A stretch of DNA of 12,494 nt from Anaerolineae bacterium (lineage in GTDB: Bacteria; Chloroflexota; Anaerolineae; JAADDB01), in NCBI GenBank assembly GCA_015489285.1, contig WGAA01000102.1, positions 1 to 12,494 of the forward strand, given 5' to 3'. Shown in pieces: positions 7,176 through 12,494 of this stretch. Numbering within the stretch: position 1 is the stretch's first letter; each line of letters starts with the position of its first letter. Position numbers and translations under genes: made by a program. The notes under the pieces were generated by a model. It searched no databases. It was not told the origin of the DNA and saw only the letters and a program-made list of their open reading frames with translations.

Positions 7176-7202
7176 TACTCGTTACTCCGTTACTCGTTAC
7201 TA
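7174..7202. repeat. Second heptamer array, four units of GTTACTM, overlapping a stop codon
   Basis: Units are GTTACTC (7174-7180), GTTACTC (7181-7187), one extra C, GTTACTC (7189-7195) and GTTACTA (7196-7202). The unit differs from the CGTRATK array 50 bp away but has the same length. The last unit contains CTA at 7200-7202, which is the TAG stop codon of the aminotransferase gene on the - strand, so the array abuts and slightly enters that gene's 3' end. Confidence 0.88.
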
Positions 7203-8039
7203 ACGTTGGCTCTGCAGGAAGGCGGATACGTGGGCTTCGAAGGCTTCCTGTAACGTCCGGGTCACCGGCCCGACTCGGCCGTCGCCGATGGGGATTCCGT
7301 CCACCCGAGTGATGGGCATGATGTGACGGCTCGTGCTGGTAATGAACGCCTCTTCCCAATGGGGCAGGGAAGAGGGGGGGAGGGGTCGGAAGATCAGCCG
7401 GTACCCCCGCTCGCGGGCCAGGCGAATGACGATATCCCGGGTTACTCCCGCAATGACCAGATGATCCGGCGGGGTCACCAGACCGCCGCCGATCACCGCG
7501 AAGATGTTGCTGCTGGCCCCCTCCCGGATCCCATCCGCGGCCACGAGCAACCCCTCATGACAGCCCGCGCGCAGCGCAGCTTGCCGCGCCAGGTAATTGA
7601 CCAGGGTGTTCAACGTCTTGGCCGTGGGAAGGGCGCGTTCCCCGGCAAACGTCACAGCACACGCGCCCTCCTCGTACAGGTGCCGTGGGTGGCGAATGGG
7701 GGGCAAAAGCATCATATAGACGCTGGGTTCGGTATAGGGGTCGCCGTTGACCGCGAGGATGCGAAGGGTCCCATCCTCCCCCGGGCGGATGGAGACGATC
7801 GCCTTGGCCCATTGGAGTAGACGATGGTGGGACGCGGGAAGGCGGAGCTGGATGGCTTCGGCCGAACGCTCCAGGCGGCGGATGTGTTCTTCCAGGCAGA
7901 AGGCCCGCCCCTGCAGAACCTGTACCGTCTCGTACACCCCCAGCGCGTGGAGCACAGCCGGGTTTTGCACGTGGAGCCGAGCATCCGCCGGGTCTATCAC
8001 CCGACCATTGCATGTTACAGCCCAGGGGCTACTCCCCAT
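7200..8039 (-). CDS. Class IV PLP-dependent aminotransferase/lyase, paralogue A
   Basis: 279 residues from ATG 8039, a fold-type IV PLP enzyme. The family includes branched-chain aminotransferase, D-amino-acid transaminase and aminodeoxychorismate lyase. Visible motifs: LGVYETV (33-39), the HIRRLERSA helix (52-60), catalytic Lys141 in AKTLNTLV, Glu173 in REGASSN expected to contact the PLP ring nitrogen, and WEEAFITSTSRHIMPI near the end. The ETV...HIRRL pattern is closer to D-amino-acid transaminase or aminodeoxychorismate lyase than to classical branched-chain enzymes, but the substrate cannot be assigned. The start at 8039 is preferred over the in-frame codon at 8072 because a GAGGTG sits 7 bases before it and the result is exactly as long as the neighbouring paralogue. 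It overlaps that gene's end by 11 bp. Its own stop TAG lies in the last unit of a heptamer array. Confidence 0.9.
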   Translation of the reverse strand: MGSSPWAVTCNGRVIDPADARLHVQNPAVLHALGVYETVQVLQGRAFCLEEHIRRLERSAEAIQLRLPASHHRLLQWAKAIVSIRPGEDGTLRILAVNGDPYTEPSVYMMLLPPIRHPRHLYEEGACAVTFAGERALPTAKTLNTLVNYLARQAALRAGCHEGLLVAADGIREGASSNIFAVIGGGLVTPPDHLVIAGVTRDIVIRLARERGYRLIFRPLPPSSLPHWEEAFITSTSRHIMPITRVDGIPIGDGRVGPVTRTLQEAFEAHVSAFLQSQR

Positions 8040-8868
8040 GCTCCCCCACCTCTGTCCGGAAGAGGGTGGCAAAGGCTTCCATCAGCTGCCGGGTAATAGG
8101 CCCAACGGTCATCTCCTGCTGATCAATGAGGCGGATGGGCAGAACGTGACGCCGGGTGCTGGTGAGAAAGGCCTCCTCCCAGCGAGGGATCTCATCCTCG
8201 GGGAGAGGACGCCGCTCGGTAGGAATCCCCAGATCACGGGCAAGCTCCAGCACGATGCTCATGGTCACCCCTTCCAGCGCTGCCCCGTAGGGCGGAGCAA
8301 CCAAGGTGCCGTCGACAACGGCCAGCACATTGCAATTGGAGCCCTCGGTTACATGACCGTGCCGGTTGACGAGCAGAGCATCGTGCATGCCCAGGGATTC
8401 CGCCTTTTTCCGGGCCAAGCCGGGAACCAACGTGTTCAAGGATTTGATAAGGGGAAAGGCCCGTTCCCCGTGAAATACGGTCACGGGCACGCCGTACTCA
8501 TACCACTCCCGGGGATAATGAGGGGGCTCCATAAGATACAGGTAATAGGTGGCCGGTCCCTCATCCAGGTCCACAAGCACAATGCGGAGCAACGTTTCCT
8601 CCATTCGGCCGTTTGCCTCGAGCAACGTCGGCCACCATTCTGTCACGTAGTCCGTGGGCGGAATCACCGTGAGCCCGCTCCGCCGGGCGGATTCGTCCAG
8701 GCGAGCCAGGTGCTGCATCAGGCGGAAAGGGGTCCCGTTGACGATCTCCACCGTCTCATACACCCCCAAAACCCCGTACAGGGCCGAAGCCGTCACCGGA
8801 ATCGTTGCTTCGTCCGTGGGAATGAGCGTACCGTTTCGCATGGAAATAGCTAGAGGTTTGACTTTCAT
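8029..8868 (-). CDS. Class IV PLP-dependent aminotransferase/lyase, paralogue B
   Basis: 279 residues from ATG 8868, the second fold-type IV PLP enzyme. Motifs: LGVYETV (34-40), HLARLDESARR (53-63), catalytic Lys142 in IKSLNTLV, Glu175 in TEGSNCN, and WEEAFLTSTRRHVLPI near the end. These line up one for one with paralogue A and the lengths are equal, so the pair arose by tandem duplication and then diverged considerably; the N-terminal ~20 residues and the middle region differ. Both keep the catalytic Lys and the Glu, so both are probably active and may differ in substrate. The ATG overlaps the TGA of the receiver-ATPase gene in an ATGA (8868-8865), a classic coupling arrangement. A weak GGGTGAG lies just before the start. 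Likely roles are amino-acid or folate-related metabolism; the exact reaction is unresolved. Confidence 0.9.
   Translation of the reverse strand: MKVKPLAISMRNGTLIPTDEATIPVTASALYGVLGVYETVEIVNGTPFRLMQHLARLDESARRSGLTVIPPTDYVTEWWPTLLEANGRMEETLLRIVLVDLDEGPATYYLYLMEPPHYPREWYEYGVPVTVFHGERAFPLIKSLNTLVPGLARKKAESLGMHDALLVNRHGHVTEGSNCNVLAVVDGTLVAPPYGAALEGVTMSIVLELARDLGIPTERRPLPEDEIPRWEEAFLTSTRRHVLPIRLIDQQEMTVGPITRQLMEAFATLFRTEVGEHGE
8041..8052 (-). promoter_or_regulatory. Ribosome binding site inside the upstream paralogue
   Basis: On the - strand GAGGTG (8052-8047) precedes ATG 8039 by 7 bases, continuing as a G-rich run. It lies within the last codons of the upstream aminotransferase gene and sets the start of paralogue A, consistent with translational coupling. 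Confidence 0.6.
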
Positions 8869-9977
8869 AGCTCACCCGATTTGTAAAGGTGTTCGGCCAC
8901 TTGCAAAAGGGCCTTCATGAACTTGGACCGGGAGGCCGTGGCAGCGATGGGGCGCCCCACGTTGAGCGCACGGGTGGTCGTAGCCGGGTCATAGGGCAAC
9001 TTACCCATCATCGTGTGCCCCAAGTAACTTTCGATCTGGCGTGTGTTGATGCCCCCCGGCATCTCCTCCTTGTTCAACAAGAGCCAAAAGTCGTACTCCT
9101 CCCGGTCCACACTCTGCTGCACCTGCAGGGTCCTGCGGAGGGACGTGATCTCGGGCGTGACGACGCAAATGTTGGCCCCGATATCCTTGGTGATGAGGGG
9201 TGGCTCATCCCACAAGAGGATCTGGCCCACATCCGCGACAACGTAGTCGGCCATGGTCAACGCCACTTCCAACACGTTCCCCAACGCTTCCATCGTCATC
9301 TTGGGGGCCAACCCCGGATCGCTCAAACCGGGGAGGACCCGGATTCCGGGCTCATACTCCACAAGGACCTGCTGCAGGGCTTCCTCATCCACCGCATCGA
9401 TGGAGGGGATGAGGACATCCAGGCTCCGGGGTTCGATGAGGCCCAGGAAGACCCCCGCATCCCCTATGGGACGCTGCCAATCGATGAGGATGACGGTCTT
9501 CTCCTTGGCTACCTGGCGCAACGCGAAGGGGAGGTTGACGGCAATCGTCGTCGCCCCCACGCCCCCTTTACTGGTGAAGATGTTGATGAGCTTCCCCATG
9601 GGAGGTGCTGTGGAGCGGAGGTGGGCCTCGATGCGGGCCAGCAGCTCGGGCAAATTGACGGGTTTGGTCACGTAGTCGGTGCCCCCGACGCGCAACCCCT
9701 TGATCTTGGCGTCCACCTGCGTGAGTGCGGAGAGGAAGATGACCGGGATGCTGTGACCTTCGGGCAGACGGCGGATGCGCTTGGTGGCCTCGAAGCCGTC
9801 CATATCCGGCATCATCACATCCATGAGGACGAGATCCGGCTTTGTCGTCACAACTTTAGCAATGGCCTCCTCCCCGGTCGAGGCCATCTCCACCTCATAC
9901 CCCTGACGCTTCAAGGCCAGCTGCATCAGCCGCCGGACCTGTGGGTCGTCGTCGACAACGAGAATGCGTTTACCCAC
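8865..9977 (-). CDS. Response regulator receiver domain fused to CpaE/TadZ-like MinD-family ATPase
   Basis: 370 residues from GTG 9977. Residues 3-122 are a complete receiver domain: acidic pocket D9-D10-D11, phosphoacceptor Asp53 in LVLMDVMMPD, Ser83 in FLSAL, and Lys105 in TKP. A short linker leads to a MinD/ParA-type domain (128-365) with deviant P-loop KGGVGATT (137-144). The first signature Lys137 is kept, but the usual second P-loop Lys is Ala142, as is common in CpaE/TadZ proteins. Other motifs are the A'-like ILIDWQRPIGD (Asp166) and the B-like VVADVG (Asp249). Family members localise Tad/Flp pilus machinery to cell poles; their receiver is often degenerate, while here it looks phosphorylatable. 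No Tad pilus genes are in the window. The gene lies 50 bp after the metallopeptidase gene and overlaps the next gene by 4 bp. It may control a surface process in response to a sensor kinase, which is inference. Confidence 0.9.
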   Translation of the reverse strand: MGKRILVVDDDPQVRRLMQLALKRQGYEVEMASTGEEAIAKVVTTKPDLVLMDVMMPDMDGFEATKRIRRLPEGHSIPVIFLSALTQVDAKIKGLRVGGTDYVTKPVNLPELLARIEAHLRSTAPPMGKLINIFTSKGGVGATTIAVNLPFALRQVAKEKTVILIDWQRPIGDAGVFLGLIEPRSLDVLIPSIDAVDEEALQQVLVEYEPGIRVLPGLSDPGLAPKMTMEALGNVLEVALTMADYVVADVGQILLWDEPPLITKDIGANICVVTPEITSLRRTLQVQQSVDREEYDFWLLLNKEEMPGGINTRQIESYLGHTMMGKLPYDPATTTRALNVGRPIAATASRSKFMKALLQVAEHLYKSGEL

Positions 9978-9980
9978 ACA

Positions 9981-9989
9981 TCCCTCCTT
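9981..9989 (-). promoter_or_regulatory. Strong ribosome binding site fixing a GTG start
   Basis: On the - strand AAGGAGGGA (9989-9981) is followed by a 3-base gap to GTG 9977 (about 5 from the AAGGAGG core). It supports the GTG start of the receiver-ATPase gene, which places the receiver's first beta strand right at the N-terminus. The 50-bp gap around it shows no convincing promoter. Confidence 0.75.
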
Positions 9990-10027
9990 GTTATCTGAAG
10001 ACTACTCGTGTGCTCGGTTTAAGGGAC

Positions 10028-12133
10028 TCATCGGCGGACGTCCACCGTGTACCGGGCGGCCTCCCACGTCAGGGGGGCCATCCCGCTGACGGCAATGACC
10101 GTCTCCCCCCATCCTACGTCCGAAACGCGAAACGTCAAAGGCTCGCCATGAGTAGAGACGAATCGATGGACGCGAACGTTATGCCCTTTGTGCTGAATGA
10201 CCTGCACAAGATAGGATTGGGGCACGTAGGTGTCGGTGCGGATGAAGCCCTCCTGGACCCAACGCGTTAGTGGCGCTTCGAAATCATCCTGCAGGCCGGT
10301 CCCCTCGACGGTCACGTCGTCCAGGAAAAAGCCCGGCCGGGTAAAGGCATCGTCGGTGACGTATTCGAAACCGATGAGGATGGAACGCCCCACAAAGGCA
10401 CTCAGGTCTATGGTCTCATGGATCCAGCGCGGGGTATCCCCCCCGCCGCTCTTCCCCGTGTACCCTACCCCCAGATTGTTGCCGTAAGGATTGGCCGTTG
10501 TCATGGCCTCCGTGGAGAGAAGCTGCCAGTGCTCTCCCCCGTCGGTGGAGACGATGACGTAGGCGTAGTCGTAGTTCTTCTCGATGTCGTACCACGTCCA
10601 GTAGGAAAGGAAGGCGCGGTCCACATGGGTCAGGTCGACCTGGGTGTACAGCCGGCTATCGCTTTCGTCCTCCCGGTTACCCCACATGAGGTAATACCCA
10701 CTGTGCGGGGTGACGGGGGCTACTTTGGCCAACGCGTCCCCCTGGAAGCGAACGGTGACCCCGTCCTCGCCTGTGAGAAGGATGTAATCCGTGCCGAATT
10801 GGGCCACCGAGTCCATAAGGACGGTGGGATATTCGGAGACCTCGTGGGTGGGCGCGGCTTTGTCTTCCACCTGATCCCGGTAACCGTATATGCCGTCCTC
10901 CGCTTTGGGATCGTTGACCCAGTTGGCAACGACCCAGTCCCCAAACACGTCCTGGGCCGTCAAGGCATGGCCGGCATGGGCGAGGTCCATCTCGTGGAGG
11001 ACGAGGTCGATGCTCTCCATGCCGTTTTCCTCATGACGGGAGACACGACGGATGAAATCCTCGCCGAACCGCTCGTACAGGTAATAGGAGAAGAGGCCGG
11101 CCGCGCCGTAATGGGGCCCGGCATCGTCCTCGCTCCAGGCGGTCAACTGGAGGTCGGGGCTCTCCAGGAAGGATTGCACGTGAAAGTCCAGGGGATAGCC
11201 GTTGATGGCCTCGGCCAACACGGAGAAGCCTTCGTTGAGCCAGGTTTCCTCGTTCCGGTCCTGGTGCCATTGGATCATGTGCTGGAACTCGTGGGCGATA
11301 ACCTGCAAGTAGAAGGGATCCCCGGGTTGCGTGGCGTCGAGGTTGATGGCAAACATGTCCATCTCGTTGGAATAGGGGCTCACCGCTCGCGGGTAGGAAT
11401 CCTCGCTGGAGAAGTAACCGGCAATGGTGTTGCCCAGTCCACGAGCGTGGAAGAAGGTAATATGGGGATCGTTGTCCACCCCGGGTTCCCATTCCTCCCC
11501 AAAAACGCGCCTGTCCGTGGGGTAAATCTGGCGCTCGAAGGTCTCCGCGGCGTCACGCAGATCGTCCTCGTCGACCTCCGCCCCCTTCTCCACCCAAAAG
11601 TAGGCGTGGGGCGTGATGTGACGCAGGACCGCGGTCACCTGGAAGCGTCTTTCATCATCGCTGTTCGTGGCCCAAAAGGTCCGTTCGTCCCCCACATGAT
11701 ACACCGGAGGGGTGGGATTGACCGTGGGGGGGATCTCCCCCAGCTCAGGGTGAAAACGCATGCCGAGGACGCGAAGATCCCGGGTGGGTACAGGTACACG
11801 CTCGGCTTCGGCCACGGTGATGCGTCCCGCGTGGGGAGGAAGGTGCCCGCCCACGGGGGTCGGTGTGGGCGTCCTCGTGGGCACGGGCAGGGGGGGCGAG
11901 GGAGGTAGGGGGGTCTCCCGGACGATGGGAGGTGTTCCCTCGATGGCGGGCAGAGCGACCGTAGGGGTCGGGGTGACGATGTAGATCTCCGGAACCACAA
12001 CGGGGTGGGCGTACCTGTCCAACAGGTACCCCACGGCCACCACCGTACCCAGGAAGAGGAGCAACAAGGCCGCCAACATGAATGCCAGGAAGATGGCGGT
12101 GATCTCAACCCAAGAATATGTCCCCTTGCTCAC
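10028..12133 (-). CDS. Membrane-anchored zinc metallopeptidase (HExxH...NEG) with immune-inhibitor-A-like C-terminal half
   Basis: 701 residues from GTG 12133. One transmembrane segment (about 9-39) is followed by a Pro/Thr-rich spacer (52-98, with PTPTPTP-like runs), so the enzyme is held outside the membrane on a stalk. An N-terminal beta domain (about 143-185, YHVGDERTF ... AYFWVE) precedes the catalytic domain. This carries HEFQH (281-285), with His281, Glu282 and His285, and WLNEG (298-302), with Glu301 as likely third zinc ligand. The pattern is that of gluzincins and is closest in my recollection to M30/hyicolysin-type motifs; database annotation as M6 immune inhibitor A is likely because residues about 505-612 resemble the MAM-like domain of those enzymes (VIVSTDGGEHWQLL, FFLDDVTVEG). 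Residues 613-701 form another beta-rich domain. It probably degrades or processes extracellular or surface proteins. It lies 9 bp after the preceding gene and 50 bp before the receiver-ATPase gene. The protease family assignment is moderate; the metalloprotease call is strong. Confidence 0.85.
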   Translation of the reverse strand: MSKGTYSWVEITAIFLAFMLAALLLLFLGTVVAVGYLLDRYAHPVVVPEIYIVTPTPTVALPAIEGTPPIVRETPLPPSPPLPVPTRTPTPTPVGGHLPPHAGRITVAEAERVPVPTRDLRVLGMRFHPELGEIPPTVNPTPPVYHVGDERTFWATNSDDERRFQVTAVLRHITPHAYFWVEKGAEVDEDDLRDAAETFERQIYPTDRRVFGEEWEPGVDNDPHITFFHARGLGNTIAGYFSSEDSYPRAVSPYSNEMDMFAINLDATQPGDPFYLQVIAHEFQHMIQWHQDRNEETWLNEGFSVLAEAINGYPLDFHVQSFLESPDLQLTAWSEDDAGPHYGAAGLFSYYLYERFGEDFIRRVSRHEENGMESIDLVLHEMDLAHAGHALTAQDVFGDWVVANWVNDPKAEDGIYGYRDQVEDKAAPTHEVSEYPTVLMDSVAQFGTDYILLTGEDGVTVRFQGDALAKVAPVTPHSGYYLMWGNREDESDSRLYTQVDLTHVDRAFLSYWTWYDIEKNYDYAYVIVSTDGGEHWQLLSTEAMTTANPYGNNLGVGYTGKSGGGDTPRWIHETIDLSAFVGRSILIGFEYVTDDAFTRPGFFLDDVTVEGTGLQDDFEAPLTRWVQEGFIRTDTYVPQSYLVQVIQHKGHNVRVHRFVSTHGEPLTFRVSDVGWGETVIAVSGMAPLTWEAARYTVDVRR

Positions 12134-12139
12134 GTGGTG

Positions 12140-12144
12140 CTCCT
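12140..12144 (-). promoter_or_regulatory. Ribosome binding site overlapping the preceding stop codon
   Basis: On the - strand AGGAG (12144-12140) lies 6 bases before GTG 12133 and shares bases with the TAG stop (12145-12143) of the upstream gene. It supports the GTG start and coupled translation of the metallopeptidase. Confidence 0.65.
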
Positions 12145-12494
12145 AATGTTGTACGGTGATCGTCACCTGGCAGGGGGGCGGGTAATTGCCCGTGATGTCG
12201 ACGACCACCAGCCGGATGGTGTATGTTCCGTTCGGTACCGCGGCAGCATTGAATGTGCCCAGGACCCCGTTGACTACCGGGGTCTTTCCCCCGTCGAAAT
12301 AGTTCCACTGCTTGGGATTGGGGCCGATGCCGAATTCCAGCTTGTAGAATTGGAAGGCTTCGTGTTGGGCCGTCCCTTTGATGGGGGTTGCGCCCCGCAG
12401 CACGGCCCCTACTCCGGGGGAGGTGATGACGGCCCGCGGGTCGGGGCAGGCCGGAGGATGCACTTTGGGCGTCGGTGTAGGAAGGGGCGTAGGC
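12143..12494 (-). CDS. C-terminus of a secreted protein: Pro/Thr linker plus Ig-like domain (5' end outside window)
   Basis: Partial gene; 116 residues are visible and the frame is open to the window edge. The first residues are a Pro/Thr repeat linker (PTPLPTPTPKV), followed by an all-beta Ig-like domain: ITSPGVGAVLRG, FQFYKLEFGIG, NGVLGTFN, NGTYTIRLVVVDITGN and a final CQVTITVQH. Two cysteines, Cys16 and Cys108 of the visible part, sit just before the first strand and in the last strand, so a disulfide closing the domain is plausible. From memory, similar domains with a Y-K-L-E-x-G ... Y-T-L-R-L-V-V-V-D signature occur at the ends of exported Chloroflexota proteins, including some penicillin-binding proteins, but the missing N-terminal part decides the function. 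The stop TAG is 9 bp before the metallopeptidase start, so both are likely on one transcript. Confidence 0.75.
   Translation of the reverse strand, partial: PTPLPTPTPKVHPPACPDPRAVITSPGVGAVLRGATPIKGTAQHEAFQFYKLEFGIGPNPKQWNYFDGGKTPVVNGVLGTFNAAAVPNGTYTIRLVVVDITGNYPPPCQVTITVQH

Noticed and set aside
7008..7199. Intrinsic terminator between the convergent genes
   Set aside because: No GC-rich stem followed by a T-run could be found on either strand; the 9-bp inverted repeat arms are 107 bp apart.
7075..7202. Heptamer arrays as a CRISPR array
   Set aside because: Units are 7 bp, contiguous and without unique spacers, and no cas genes are present.
8040..8072. In-frame start at 8072 for aminotransferase paralogue A
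   Set aside because: It would overlap the upstream gene by 44 bp and add eleven residues with no family counterpart; ATG 8039 has an RBS and gives 279 residues, as in paralogue B.
8889..9998. Long + strand open frame (369 codons) opposite the receiver-ATPase gene
   Set aside because: It exactly shadows a gene with clear receiver and P-loop motifs; its own translation is rich in His/Asp/Gly with no recognisable domain. Long antisense frames are expected in GC-rich DNA.
9978..10027. Promoter in the gap before the receiver-ATPase gene
   Set aside because: On the - strand TTAAAC and GATAAC are 21 bp apart, too far for a usual sigma-70 promoter, and much of the gap is the RBS region.
10418..11908. 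Long + strand open frame (496 codons) opposite the metallopeptidase
   Set aside because: The opposite strand encodes HEFQH/WLNEG and a coherent multi-domain protein; the + frame has no RBS logic, no domain and a composition typical of antisense translation.

Overview
The window looks like bacterial chromosome from a high-GC organism, most likely a Chloroflexota (Anaerolineae-like) lineage. This is an inference from several features together: Pro/Thr 'PTPTP' linkers in exported proteins, PKD repeats with a D-x-D-x-D-G loop, a BTAD/STAND regulator with a very long TPR tail, a response regulator fused to a CpaE/TadZ-like ATPase, and short heptamer tandem arrays in an intergenic gap. No rRNA, tRNA, insertion sequence, phage gene or CRISPR array was seen.

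Layout. The left part (1-7007) is read on the + strand. It holds a 5'-truncated SARP-like regulator (BTAD, ATPase, TPRs, C-terminal HTH). After a short AT-rich gap with a palindrome come a 71-residue unknown protein, a lipoprotein carrying a complete Lon-type (S16) Ser-Lys protease domain but no AAA+ ATPase, and a secreted protein made of three PKD repeats. The right part (12494-7200) is read on the - strand as a tightly packed, operon-like series. It holds the C-terminus of a secreted protein with an Ig-like domain, a membrane-anchored zinc metallopeptidase (HExxH...NEG) with an immune-inhibitor-A-like C-terminal half, the REC-CpaE/TadZ-like protein, and two tandem class IV PLP aminotransferases of identical length (279 aa). 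Overlaps of 4 and 11 bp suggest translational coupling of the last three genes. The two gene sets converge on a 192-bp gap (7008-7199) that carries two different heptamer tandem arrays and a 9-bp inverted repeat.

How the genes may work together. Both sets encode envelope-anchored proteases and beta-sandwich surface domains next to regulators: an ATPase/TPR regulator on the left and a receiver/MinD-like protein on the right. A cell-surface protein-processing role under signal control is plausible but is inference only. The aminotransferases do not fit this theme, although their stop/start overlaps tie them to the receiver-ATPase gene.

The most unusual items are the extracytoplasmic Lon-like lipoprotein, the heptamer arrays (one of which supplies the stop codon of an aminotransferase gene), the translational coupling of a receiver-ATPase to paired class IV aminotransferases, and the SARP-type regulator with a second putative DNA-binding domain at its C-terminus.
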